This document shows, in pieces, positions 1 through 11,694 of a stretch of 64,000 nucleotides of DNA; positions within the stretch are counted from its first letter, which is position 1, and each line of letters opens with the position of its first letter. The notes under the pieces were generated by a model. It saw nothing but the letters and a program-made list of their open reading frames with translations, made no database searches and was not told the DNA's origin. The stretch is from Turnera subulata (lineage: Eukaryota > Streptophyta > Magnoliopsida > Malpighiales > Passifloraceae): assembly GCA_028386065.3 (NCBI GenBank), contig JAKUCV010003700.1:112259-176258 (forward strand). Direction: 5' to 3'. The translations under genes and the position numbers were made by a program.

Positions 1-515
1 GGGCCCTAATAATAAAATTGGATAGTCAGTCACCGATGGTCAGTGAGTTTAGAGGACTAGCTTAACGGTGTGATGTCAGTTGTATAGTAAGGTCTGGTAT
101 GTTGTCTGATTCCGATGCTATGTTGTGCTTGTTGTACCTCTAATGTACTGTGTTGGCTTTGGTGTATATACGGTTGCTTGTATACTGCGGTTTATTTGTT
201 TATCGGTGAGACAGTGGTTGGTCTCACCCCTCACACAGTCCTTGCAGGTTAAGTTTGGATTGCATTTCGGCAGCTACAGTGTACCTTCGAGCAGGACTCG
301 GATCCATTAGTTGCATCGGGCTTGCATTTGTTGACTTTGAGTTTATAATCGCTTCCGTTGTGCTAATGTTGTTGATGTACCCGTGGTCGGGTAATATGAT
401 ATTATCATTGGGCCGTTGGGCCGAATTTTTTGTTGTATTTACTGTTTGTGCCACGTGTCGGCACTGTTGATCGGTAATTACTGTGTATAGGGTAAATTTG
501 GGTCGTGGTGTTTCA
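1..515 (+). repeat. 3' portion of an LTR, cut by the window start
   Basis: The segment ends in TTTCA and is followed directly by a primer-binding-like site. Its last 150 bases match, in inverted form, the LTR end at 52537-52700 (for example the CCACGTGTCGGCAC region). This makes it the downstream end of a plus-oriented LTR. No gene is seen in it. Confidence 0.75.
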
Positions 516-1844
516 TTTTGGTAGCGGAGCGGGCGGTAGGTCCTTGGGTGTCTAATGTGCCAGTTTGTTGTGCATAGCTCGCTCCACATGATCATCATAA
601 TTGCATGCATATTCATATGGTTAGTGCATAATGGATCCAGTCGAGGGACGCCAGCTTGCTGCAGAACATTCGTATGTGAGTATTCTTTCTCATGAATACA
701 GTTGGACGACAAGTTACCCGTATTTCGGTACTTTATAATGCTGTTGTTTTGTTGATCCAAAGTTTTGGAAAGATAAGTTTTTAAAGGTTGAGTTTGACAA
801 ATGACATTTACAGCTTAGGTTGTGGGTTAAAGATGTTTATAAGGTGTAACTGTTGATTTTGGAAAGATTTCTGATTTGACGATGAAATGCTTTTAAAGAT
901 TGTATTATAAAGTTCAAACATGGTCGTTGCCCGGGAAGAACAGTGAGATAAAGGGACCTTGAAACGGCAAAAAATCTGCCTTCTTGTATCCGTGCATTGG
1001 AAGTTTCGACAGAACAAGTAAGATTTGATTTTGGGTTTTGGTTTTTATATCTTAAAGTGATGATATGATATTATATGACCTTGAGGAAGTGGGAAATGAT
1101 GATTTTTTAGCACTGTTTTGATTATGACATGATGAAGTGATGACTTTTGGGGTACTGTTTTGTTTATGACGTGATAATTTGAGTTGAGGATTGGATTGGC
1201 ATTCTTGGGAATTCTATGATTTTGGAGGTGAATCAATTTTCTTTTAAGAAATGGGTTGATGATTTGATGATTTTTGGATACTGAAGTTGTTTGTGATGTG
1301 ATAACTTGATTTGAGGATTGGATTAGTGTTCATGGAATTCTTGATGTTAGAGGTGATTAATTCTTTTAAAAGAGGGATTCGATAATTTAATGATTTTGGT
1401 GATTCAATCTTTAAAAAGAGTGTGATGGTTTGATGATTTGAAGTATTGTTTAAAGGGTTATAATCGAAGTTATGATCTTTCTAGTTTCGGTGGATTTACA
1501 AGAGAAATATGATTTGATGGATGATTATGCTAGTAATAAATTTTGGAGTATTGATCAACATGTTTTGGGAGATGTAATCAAAATATATTTGAGGAATTTA
1601 ATTATGATTGATGGATAATTATGTTAGAAATAAATTTTGAGGTATTGATCGACATGGTTCTGGGGTTATAATCTGGAAAATTTATTTGGAGAACTTAATT
1701 GTGGTTTATGGGTGATAATTTGGAGTTTATAGATTTGGTGAATTATGGAAGGATTGATGATCATGAGACTATGTATTGAGGTTTCTGGGATTGGTGGACT
1801 ACGGTGTGAATTTCGGGGACGAAATTCCTTTAAGGAGGGTAGAA
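516..1844 (+). mobile_element. Internal region of a short non-autonomous Ty3/gypsy-like element
   Basis: About 1.3 kb lies between the two LTRs, with no credible gag or pol frame. Just before the 3' LTR (about 1809-1844) it keeps a trace reading NFGDEIPLRR and a purine-rich tract (TTAAGGAGGGTAGAA). Known: that trace followed by a PPT is typical of the pol end in Tekay/Del-type chromoviruses. Inference: this is a deletion derivative mobilised in trans. Homology to autonomous relatives was not tested. Confidence 0.65.
519..530 (+). other. Retroelement primer-binding site
   Basis: TGGTAGCGGAGC starts three bases after the LTR terminus. The same 12-mer sits next to LTR ends at 28981, 56659 (minus) and 63741 (minus). 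It resembles the plant initiator-Met site TGGTATCAGAGC with changes in the middle. The tRNA actually used is not known. Confidence 0.7.
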
Positions 1845-2700
1845 TGTAACGACCCGGGTAAAATTTTCGTGATTTTTGCCAATCTGTTTTGACTTTTACG
1901 GTGGTTAATAAAATTTTATCGCGGTTAATCAAGAATTTTACCAATCCGAGTTAATTTTTATTATTTTCACTATTATTTTTACAACTCTCAAAATTGTTAT
2001 TATTATTGTTACCATTATTATTATTATTTTCCAAATCAACAATAATAGTAATATTATTATTTTTTATGATATTTATGTTGTAGTAATTTACCAATTATAA
2101 TTTGAAAAATTCATCTTTGGAGTTTATCTTGAACTTTTAAAGAATTTAAAAATATTGTTAATTATGCATTGGATTTACAAAGATTAAGTTAAAATGTTAA
2201 AACACAAGGTTGGGTGTAGTTTTGGCCGAAACGACGTAGTTTTGGCAAAGCCAAAACATAAAACACAACCATGGCTGCGTTTTGACCAAAGGCTTGAGAG
2301 TGTTGACTGGACATCACTTTAGACACCTAAACGACGTCGTTTTGAGAGCTGACAAGGCAAAAATAATTGCCCGACAGCATCTGTACCTCCTTCAATTATT
2401 TCTTTTCTTTTCTTCCTACTTTTTCTTTCTCTTCCCTAATTTTTCCCCACACCGGCCCCCTATTTGGGCCCGTCCCGGCCCAATCCATGTGAATCTAGTT
2501 GGGCCAGATGTGGGCCTATATGGGCCCAATGTCGGGCCTAGTTGGGCCAACATAGCCCAAACCATGCAGACCTAGTTGGGCTCATATAGGCCAATTTAAA
2601 CCCGATCAAGCACATCTCGTTTGCGCCTAGTTAGGCCCGTATTGGCTATGCCGGGTTAATATGGACTCGGTCGGATTAATATTCATAAAGTTAAAAAATT
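1845..2700 (+). repeat. 3' LTR, 5' part; downstream end not found
   Basis: It begins TGTAACGACCCGGG after the PPT, like the LTR starts at 53586 (+) and 61260 (-). It includes a TTA/ATT-rich stretch at 1990-2070 and a run of GGGCC-containing words at 2465-2620. The expected TTTCA end is not present, so the LTR is probably truncated. The end given here is approximate. Confidence 0.5.
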
Positions 2701-2744
2701 TGAAATACAAATTTTAAAAATATATATTAAGTATTAATATTATA

Positions 2745-2941
2745 TGAGTAAATAGATATATCCAAATTAAATGGGTCTAAAAGGATAAATGGATAACCCA
2801 CATTAAATGGGTCTAAATGGATTTGGGTATCCATTTAAATTTTTTAATGGGTCATAAATAGATAAATGGGTATAAATGGGTATGACCTATTATGACCCAA
2901 CCTATGGGTACCCATGGACACCCATTTTGCCACCCCTACCC
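2745..2941. repeat. Fragment of an hAT-like MITE
   Basis: The segment has repeated words such as AATGGGTCTAAA and ends in ATTTTGCCACCCCTA. That is a common end of plant hAT-type non-autonomous elements. The matching left inverted repeat was not found, so this is a fragment or a diverged copy. Confidence 0.4.
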
Positions 2942-2949
2942 CCTACTAA

Positions 2950-3075
2950 CATGTCAAATTTCTTTTTATTTTGATAAAAATCGAGGAGAGTAGTGAGACT
3001 CGAACTCAAGACCTCACCCCTCATTGGCAATCTTGTGTCTGAGCTACAAGCCCATTGGTATCTAATTTCCTTTTC
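2950..3075 (-). mobile_element. tRNA-derived SINE, minus strand
   Basis: Read on the minus strand, it contains TAGCTCAGACACAAG (box A-like), then GAGTTCGAGTCTC (box B-like), then an A/T-rich tail. That is the order of a pol III promoter in a tRNA-related SINE head. The flanks TAATTTCCTTTT and AAATTTCTTTTT may be a degenerate target duplication. No intact tRNA cloverleaf is present. Confidence 0.5.
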
Positions 3076-5701
3076 TAACCATTTATAAAACACTTACATC
3101 AAATGGAGATGAATATTGTATCAAAAAGATTGTGTATGTAAATCCTCCTGATCGGACTAATTTGGTCACTAACAAAGCCCAACTTGCGTGGACTTTCCAT
3201 GTTGCTCCCCGCTTCGGCCTCAACTTTACCAGGCTTGCTGGTCCAAATCTAGGATCCAAGCTGAAAGATCTTCATTGTAAGATAGAACACCCCAAGCCCA
3301 AATACAGAGCCCAATAAAAAATTTAAGAACATCATCATCAACCCAAGCACAGGGTCGTCGTGAAGGCCCCGCTCACATAAGCCTCCCTTCATTTTTTTCT
3401 TTTATCTTTTGGATTTGGAGGGTTCTTTTTGGTACCTGAAATTTTAATTTGTACCAATCTTGTATTTGAATTTTTTTTATATATCAATTCTGTATCCCAA
3501 CTTTTGTTAATTTTATCAATCTTGTACTCCTGGATGAGGATACAACGTGTTGCCCCATTCAAGTGAAATTTTTGGTGTGGGTTCCAATTTTTTAAAAATT
3601 TCTTTTTTGAAATCAAAATTCCACATGGCGCCACCCACAGAGGTAACACTTAGCATCCCTTCCCGGAAAACTACGGGAAATATATAATTAGTACAATTAA
3701 TAAAAGTTTTGGGTATAAGGTTGATAAAAAAGAAAAATGGGATGCAGAAACAAATTAAAAACTCCACACCAAAAACCTCCAAATCCCTTTCTATTTTCGG
3801 GAATGCATTACCCTCACTTGATGTGACAACCGTAGACTCGAGATCTTTATCTTTTTTCTTTGGGCCAGAAGATATTTATCTTTTTTTTTTCCTTTTTCTG
3901 GGGCCAGAAGATCTTTATCTTGGACAAAAAGAGATCGTTATCGGAGCAATGTTGCTTGTAACTTGCCTTGTTGCTAATCAACAACAGCAACGTGTATAGG
4001 AGCAATGTTCATTTGGCCGCCCCTATCTTTGTTCTGTTCGATAAAAGTCCACATGAGTCATAGGTGCAATAATGTACATAATAATGATGGTTTGGGGGGT
4101 CATCTCCATCCTCAAATCAAGCACTAGATTGACTGTTCGTTCGCCGGCCCACGCTTGAAAGTTGTTTACTACTCCCAGTAAGGTGCGTTTATACGGACCT
4201 AACTAGTTGAAGAAGCAACCTGAAATCTTATAGGTAAAATCAAATGTGTTTCCTTTTTAGGAGGAAGACAAATTCTTACATTCTGTTTTTATAGAAAAGC
4301 TGGGATGTGGAATAATAATTGTAGTCTTACAAATGAATGGACCTAATGCGCTTGGCTCTGTTCTTGGTCCAATTGACAAGAAGATGGTAGTAGATGTTAG
4401 TGTTCGGAAATAATTACTATTCGTAATTTGATTGATCGCAAATGTTTTCAACGTTGATGGCATGTGTTTTTCATTTGTGACCGCTTGTTTTACCAATTAT
4501 TGCTCCATGTCGGGTCCACGTCGGTGAGAAATTAAGAACGCAACACGATTTCTTTGTGGTTCAGAAAGAGTGTTAAGTCTCTAGTTAGCTTATGTTGCGA
4601 CAATATTAATAGAGGCTAGTCAGGCTACAAACCTATCGACTTTCATATGTTGGAATAATGGCGTATCGATGACACATCGAGAAAAAGAAGGCCAAATTAA
4701 TAATGTAGTAAAGAGAATTGATGATGCCTTACGTCAAAAAAATTGAATTATCATACGGTTACCAAGTCCAAACTTTAGAAATTATTTGATTGTTACAGGT
4801 TAAGTTTGGCTAACCAGAGCCACAAATCTATGGCATCCAAGTCTTTAAGATTGTGGATACATGTAAAAACAGCAATAGCTAGCCATGCGTATACGAGAGT
4901 TGCATCCTGGAAATGTAGTCTGCGCATGAAAAAAATGTTTAATGAGAGGGAGGGAAAGTGTCCCATTAATTACGTGTAGGTTAAGGATATATGCAGGTGA
5001 GCAACCATCTGATGAGAAACGAGTTGTTGTTAGAAATGCTGGCCATGTTTTGCCCTTGGAGTATATTATATATATGAGATCACTGTTTCATGCCCTTCAG
5101 GCTTCAGGTGTAATAAGATCGTCACGAATGTTTTGCATAAATCCTAACGACCATGAAAATCATGATGTTAATAGATCGATCACATTGATGGTTACAACTA
5201 CAAGTAACACCATGGACAAAGATGTTCTCTCTTATTACATATATATTTTGTCCTCTGTTTTTTTTTCTCGCGGAGAAATCAAATTTGGTACGCAAGTTTA
5301 ACAAAAACACAAGTTAATCACGGTTGTTGCTAAAACCGGTGTTGCTTTCGTGATGACAAAAGACTCCTCTTCAGCATCTATTATAGATGGTGTGCATAGT
5401 ATTTTTGGATCGGTCCCTTGTGAATTTCTTTTTCTGAGGATCCAACCACTCCCTCCATTTTGTTTTAATTGATGTTATTACAAGTAAACCAAGGTTACGA
5501 TTCTCAAAAAAAAAAGTAAACCAAGGTTACAGGAGGATAACGATAGTATTTGACTAAAGTAATTTTTTAAAAGAAATGTTTATTAAATCTTTATTTTCAA
5601 ATGTCGTTTTATACAGAGGATATATCATCAGAAACTAAATAGTCAACACTACCTAGCACAAAATAACATCCTAAACCGTCAGTTTAAAAAAAACCGGAGG
5701 G
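3076..5701. other. Intergenic, no gene recognised
   Basis: This stretch is AT-rich. A loose foldback is visible: about 3475-3535 resembles the inverse of 3685-3730 (words TATCCCAACTTTT and AAAAGTTTTGGGTATA), possibly an old MITE. An open frame at 4942-5301 has no recognisable domain and no plausible promoter or splice partner. Confidence 0.4.
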
Positions 5702-5926
5702 AATATTGCTTCACCGGTACCAATTGAGGTTGGTTCAAGTAGTAAGCGACTTGCTCCGCTTAAGCGAGGTCTCGGTTTGAGTCTTCGTGTACGCAGAAAA
5801 CTTCATTTGGGAGACTCACCCACCATTACCTAAGTGCGCCACCCGAGTCGATGGTACCTTTGATGTCTTTAAAGGTGGACTGGCCCGATATACCAGTGGG
5901 AAACAAAAAAATATTGCTTAACCGGT
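5702..5926 (+). mobile_element. tRNA-derived SINE with target-site duplication
   Basis: The body is 5719-5909. It has a box A-like TTGGTTCAAGTAGTAAG and a box B-like GGTTTGAGTCT spaced as in a tRNA head, and ends in an A-rich tail (AAACAAAAA). It is flanked by AATATTGCTTCACCGGT (5702-5718) and AATATTGCTTAACCGGT (5910-5926), a 17-bp duplication with one mismatch. This is a clear mark of target-primed insertion. The SINE family was not identified. Confidence 0.8.
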
Positions 5927-6755
5927 GTTAACCGTCGCTTCAGGCCGGTAATTTTTTTTTTTGGGTACATCCGGTAATTTTTTTTTCGTTACAAGGTCGG
6001 TAATTACATAGTTAATTTTCTACCTGAATTCTTGTTTTTTAAAAAAGTTTCTACCTAAATTGCAATAAAGTAAACTTAGCCTGATTTTTGTGCGCCCCCT
6101 TGGCCCCTCCCCTGTAGCTTTAATTGTTGATATAAGCCTAATAATAACTCATACCAGTTAACCCACCAAGCCTTTGAAATGATTTGACCCCTTCATCACC
6201 TACCCGCCCCAGCTTGGCAAAAACATGAATAGCTGTTATCTATACTAACTTGTCTATGTCCCTAGCTAAGACAAGAGTGTAAACTTATTTTAAAAGAACG
6301 ATCACCATCATCACGTTAAATTTTGCTGTAAAAATCCAAAAAGATAACGTTTTCAGTACAAGTGACAATTAATATACAGCTCTTTATTTTTATTTTTTTG
6401 CCCGTACGGGGTGTGTTTCGTCATTCTGTTAACCAAGGACTAACAAAATAACATTAACAAAAATTTGAAAGCCAGGGATTAAACGCATCGTCATCAACCC
6501 TAATATTTTTGGCCCAATCTAAGTTGGAAGGGATAAAACATCCACGCAAGGGGTCTGTATCCGGCCACGAGGCTTTTTAATTTTTTTTTCTTTTATTGTC
6601 GGTTTTATATCTGCGGTGATGCACCATCGAAAGGAGCATTTACACTGTATGCCGACTGCCAGTAAAGATCCAACACGCTATCAATTATTTTTTAATTTAA
6701 AGTAACCCCGATTAAGCTAATTAACACAAAGACTCTAACAAGCCAACAGGTCACT
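5927..6755. other. Intergenic, nothing recognised
   Basis: AT-rich sequence with homopolymer runs. No convincing ORF, repeat boundary or RNA gene was seen. Confidence 0.4.
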
Positions 6756-7217
6756 CAACAATTCAAGTTGATGTATGAGGTAAACAACAATGCAAGTTGA
6801 GATATGAGGTAAACAACAATGCAAGTTGAGATATGAGGTAAACAACAACACAAGGTTTTTTTTAAAGCAATAGAAAAAAACAATACAAGTTGGTTAAACA
6901 AAAAGCAATACAAGTTTTTTCTTTTGAGCAATATAAAAAAAAAAACAATACAAGTTGAAAAGGGACTAATTGGTTCATCCACTACAAGTGGAAGTAGCTT
7001 GTCCTCTAACTAAGGTTATAATGATAGAAAAGCACAAGGTTTTTTTTAAAGCAATAGAAAAAAACAATACAAGTTGGTTAAACAAAAAGCAATACAAGTT
7101 TTTTTCTTTTGAGCAATATAAAAAAAAAAACAATACAAGTTGAAAAGGGCCTAATTGGTTCATCCACTACAAGTGGAAGTAGCTTGTCCTCTAACTAAGG
7201 TTATAATGATAGAAAAG
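6756..7217. repeat. Tandem repeats: about 30 bp x3, then 184 bp x2
   Basis: Three copies of a roughly 30-base unit containing CAAGTTGAGATATGAGGTAA lie at about 6756-6843. They are followed by two almost identical units at 6849-7032 and 7033-7217. Differences between the long units include one base in a T run and GGGACT against GGGCCT. Within each long unit CAATACAAGTT recurs, so the array is built from a smaller motif. It encodes nothing recognisable. Confidence 0.85.
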
Positions 7218-8337
7218 TACAATAAGTTGAGATAAAAGAACAATACGGGTTGAAGGGACAAAGTGGTCCATCCACCCCGATTTACTTCTCCTCTATGGTT
7301 ATAGGACGCAATTAAGACCAGATTCATTTATGGTGAATTCTGTTATCCTAAAGATTCCATTAATTATTCAGCAACGAATAGCAGAAAGCCAAAATATTTT
7401 ATCTCTCTCTTGGTGAATGTTCGAGCAAAGAGTAAGCAATAAGCAGATTAAGAGAATAATGTGCCGGCCAATCCATTTGTTTTTCCAATGACTGATAATG
7501 TTCCTAATGCATGTGATTCTGTTTCAAACATCACACTCTCTCCTTAATTTAAACTAAAGTGAAGAAAACTCAACATAGAATTCCTCTAGAAGGAATACTT
7601 TAAAAAGTCTAATTAAATTCTTTTATTATGAGGAATACTTAAAAAGTCTAAATTTTTTTATTTATGTTGTTGAACTGCAAACATGGTATACCATCGCTAG
7701 TCTCTAGAAAGAAAAAGAGTTGAACCATACACCATACCCATGAAGTCTAGAATCTAGAAGGAGGAATCTATACTTTTCATTTTCTTACCTGTTAGTACTA
7801 ATATTTTTGTTGCTTCTTGTTTCTGCACTTCCAGAAGGAACAATATTTAATTATATCTGAAATAGAAAAAAACAAATCGGTTTACTGAAAAAACGGAGAA
7901 AAAATGCATGACTATTTCCACCTCCTCCAAAACAAACAGATACCGCTTCAATCTTCATCACCCCCTAACCTAATTACTCCCGTACAATCAACGTGGAGGA
8001 GCGGTGACCCAGACACGTGTGGGCCATACGCACTTGCATTTAATTAAAATTATCTTGAAAGCAACAGGCAATGTGAACCACTCACAACCCAAACTCCCCT
8101 ACAAAAATCCACCAACACCACACGTCTTCTTCCAATCCATTGTCACACCAAGTCTTTTTCCCTTCACCCCCAACTCGAAATAAAAGCAGGACCTCATCAA
8201 CAACCCAAGATCACACCACACTCCTCTTCTCCTCATTTCCTCATTCCCCCTCTCATTTGCCTTTTACTCCGCATTAGTAAACTCTTGCTCCCTTTCTTCT
8301 CTTGTCTTCTCTCTTCCAAAAAAAACAAAACAAAGAA
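7218..8337. other. Intergenic and upstream region of the 8338 gene
   Basis: No gene is seen. The last 200 bases are rich in C and T with few ATGs, as in a plant 5' leader. AAATAAAAGC at about 8177-8186 is a weak TATA candidate about 150 bases before the start codon. Confidence 0.35.
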
Positions 8338-8754
8338 ATGGAGGACCCTAGCGTACAGAAGTTCGTTCGCCTCTTGAAGCAACAGAGACCGGCGCCGGAG
8401 GCGACCACCACCGAGCAGCAGCTGGAGAGGATCAAGCACTACTACGTAGTGAAGCGCCACCAGAAAACCGTCCTGGGTTACGCCGCTTTCCTGTCCAGCG
8501 CCCTGCTGCTGCTCGTCGCCGTCTTGTACCTCAAAGCCTGGTGCCCCCACATGGCCTGCGCCGTCTTCCTTCCCGCCCGGATCATCGTCATGTACTTCGA
8601 CGAGGTGGACAAGACCAGAGCTTCGTTGGGTCACCATGGGAATTTCGAGCCGTACGTGGCGTTCAAGAGCCCGCTTATTGCTGCCCTGTCCTGCCTTGCT
8701 CTGGTTGAGTTTGCTCTGGTTTTTGTTGCCTCGTTAGGTCTTCCTGTGTTGTAA
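8338..8754 (+). CDS. Small membrane protein, 138 aa, function unknown
   Basis: An intronless frame starting MEDPSVQKFVRLL. A longer in-frame reading from 8302 would need a TTG start, so the ATG after the A-rich leader (AAACAAAGAA) was chosen. Residues 1-45 are polar and charged, with predicted helix around QQLERIKHYYVVKRHQ. A hydrophobic stretch follows at about 47-67 (LSSALLLLVAVLYL), then a less hydrophobic segment with two cysteines (about 68-85). A soluble stretch leads to a C-terminal hydrophobic helix at about 113-138. Codon use is GC-rich at third positions, unlike the flanks, which supports real coding. I do not recognise the family. It may be a plant-specific two- or three-pass protein of the endomembrane system; that placement is inference. 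Confidence 0.75.
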   Translation: MEDPSVQKFVRLLKQQRPAPEATTTEQQLERIKHYYVVKRHQKTVLGYAAFLSSALLLLVAVLYLKAWCPHMACAVFLPARIIVMYFDEVDKTRASLGHHGNFEPYVAFKSPLIAALSCLALVEFALVFVASLGLPVL

Positions 8755-11694
8755 ACTGTAGAGGATGAAACTAGTGCTGGGATGTATGTATAGATGGCAA
8801 AAGTCGAAAGTTAGATGAAGCAGAGCTTTCAGGTTTTCTTTTTCTATTATGCGTATGTCTGTCCAGAGCGGATCGATCGATGAGAATATGCTTACCTGAT
8901 CGAGTATGGGATTTGGCTGCTCTGTTCAGGGGCCAACATAACATCCAGTGATTCATCGAAAAAAGCCCGACCAATTCGAAGCATTGAAGACAGAGCTAAC
9001 TACCAATCACTGTTGATATTTTGCTTCGAACCCAACACAGAAGCAGTAGTAAGGGAAGTGAACAGGAACTTTTTTGTCTTTGAAAAATCAAAGCAAGTTT
9101 CTGTCTCTGTCTGTTTGGAAGTGTTATGTTCTGCTATACAGGCAGAATATTGTCACATGTAAAGGCAGTACCATTACTCGACTTATAAAATAGGAAGTGG
9201 GTTATGTTCTGTCGCTTGAATTGTGATGTTCTGAACCATTTTTGGCTTAACCTTGTTAAATATGGGCCTTCATATTGGTAATTCCCTCTGTCTGCTCTAC
9301 TGTTGGGTCTCCGGCGGCAGATAAGCCGGGACTCCAGATCGGCGACGTAGACGTTCTGGAGCGAAACTGTCTGTTGTAAGTTTTTGTTTAAATTGGTTTG
9401 TATTTGTCGGATTCTGGTAGAAGTTAAACAACCTTTCCTTTTCATTTTTATCCACACTCCGTGAGTGGTTGCAATTGGGTTCCGGCGAAGATGTTGCATT
9501 TGGCCTTTGCAAAAAAAAAAGCTTTGCGTTGATGAGTGCTTTGGGACGGATAAGAATTTAATTGTGCCACGTCATGAATGGAAAAGTAAGATGTTTTATT
9601 TCGCCTTTTTTGAGGTTTTTCTAGAAGATAATTCTATTTATTGGTTTTGTCATTTACTCAATCCAATGAATCACTTTCTTTTATAAAAGAGAGGCACATG
9701 CCTCTATGCCTATCACCTGGGGGTCGGCAATTTCCACTTTCTGGGGTTTAGTAGTGCACATAGTAGTATACTAATAGGGCCAAAGGCCAAGAGACTTGGC
9801 CTGCAGGGACAAATTCTAGTGGTGTCCATGCTAGGCGGACTCGTGATGGTGGATGTCAACTTATTTGTTTGGAGTTTTTTTTTTTTTGAACAGCTTATTT
9901 GTTTGGAGTTACTCCGGCCAATTCGTAACCTAACACCGAAAAGGTCCGACCTACCTAAATGGACTTGCGGAAAGTACAATCACGCATTTAAGGACAAGGA
10001 ATCTAATTAAGATAATCAAGGAACGTTAGATTTGGTTTGGTCTATTTCAATTTCGGCTATTGTTTAGTTAACTAATTTTCTTGACGTATAAGAAGCATAA
10101 GCCGAGGAGAATACGGCCCAAATCCTCACAAAGGTCTTCGTGAAGAAAAATCCTCATGGATGAAAACTTTTAACAATTTATTCCGACTCGAATAAAAATA
10201 ATTGTAGAGCTATCCGATGATTTTATAGTGTTTTCTTACCTATAGTATCAACACGGTAAGGAAAGAGAAAACAGACGACACCCAATTGGAAATATTTTAT
10301 TACTTTTGGGAAATTGGAAATCTTAAGAACTACCTAATCCTCGGTTCCAAACCACCCAAAAAAACAAGTTTTTTGTCACTTCTTTCCTACAATTATTTGC
10401 AAAATATCAATGGAGACCCTCCAAGACATTGATTTTAGACCCACGGAGCGATATTGAACTTTTAAGCAACTTTCGTTTTCATTTTTTCGTGTGTACGCCT
10501 AGTTTCAAAGTGAACCACGTGAACATTTGTCACGAAATTGGTGTTGAATATTCCATGATGTTGGTGTGTGAGCCTCGGCTTTAGTTTGCTTTAAATGCGA
10601 AGTTTAATGTATGATGTTGATCCAACACAACCCACTGTTTTAGTGACATTGATTGATGTTCTAGCCTTCATTGATTACTTATTTCGGGATGGATAAGAAT
10701 TTTTTCAAACTGTAAAAATTTAAAATGAGCATGAGTAGTGTTATAATCATCATTTTGGTTATCGAACTTCCGGTGTATTTTGACATTAAACCTTTTCTTA
10801 AGAGGGACTGTTTATTAAGACACCACGGTTTACCTTAATTGGTCTCAAGCATTTTACAATTATATTTTTTATATAAAAAATGTTAATGCATAATTTTGAT
10901 TTGAAAAAATTAATTTATCATGCCATTACAGTATGCTAATTTATCAATTCACAAAAGTAAAGACAATGCAATTTTTCTGTATTACCAATTCATAAATGTT
11001 TAATAAATAAATAATAATATTTTTTAGTTAATATAAATTTTCCGTATCAATTTATTGACTAACTGATTGAGGTACGTCGGAAGGAAAAGTAGATAATCTC
11101 TTTTGCCATTTTTTGCTGGCTTTCTAGAAGGTTTTGTATGTGAGCTTCTGTCTTTTTTCATCCTGATGTGCACACATCAAACACAAACTTTCCTCTTGTT
11201 GAGAAGGTAATGCCACATGTCTACGACTATCACGTAGGTATCGGGAACTTCTAGGGCTAAATTTTCTTATCGGATGCCATTTTTTGAAGATGTCCTCGAA
11301 GGGATTTCTAGGGCCGAATTTGTATATGAAGCCAAAAGCGTATTGAATATGATTGTGATTTTCCACAGAGAAAACAAAGGGATATGAATGATTGTGATTG
11401 AGGAGGGATTGTATGACATGGATAGGTGAGGAATTGAAATACCCACAATTTCAATTTCACTCTTTGTACTGTGTATTTTCCAGGTATCGAAGAGTTAAAA
11501 TAATGGGATGTTATTAGACCAACCAACTTGCAAATCCGCTTTAAATCCACATCTGTAATGACTCTATTGAATTCATCCAACCTCTGAAACTTCATACCCT
11601 TCTCAAAACTATTTACTGTAGGGTTTAAACATGTGTAATAATAGTAATGCGGTGATAGGTCAGAAAACAGAAGTGTGTTACAGTGTTAGTATTA
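8755..11694. other. Intergenic, no gene recognised
   Basis: The first 400 bases may hold the 3' UTR of the 8338 gene. Short frames at 9134-9512 and 9713-10010 have no domain and no codon bias. The rest is AT-rich, with no clear repeat edge until the element at 11705. Confidence 0.4.

Noticed and set aside
224..760. 178-codon minus-strand frame
   Set aside because: It runs across the LTR end, primer-binding site and internal region, and has no recognisable motif.
2950..3075. Functional tRNA gene
   Set aside because: Box A and box B are present, but no full cloverleaf or acceptor stem can be drawn; it fits a SINE head better.
4942..5301. 119-codon frame with some protein-like stretches
   Set aside because: No family recognised, no promoter, AT-rich tail within the frame; treated as chance or an unrecognisable relic.
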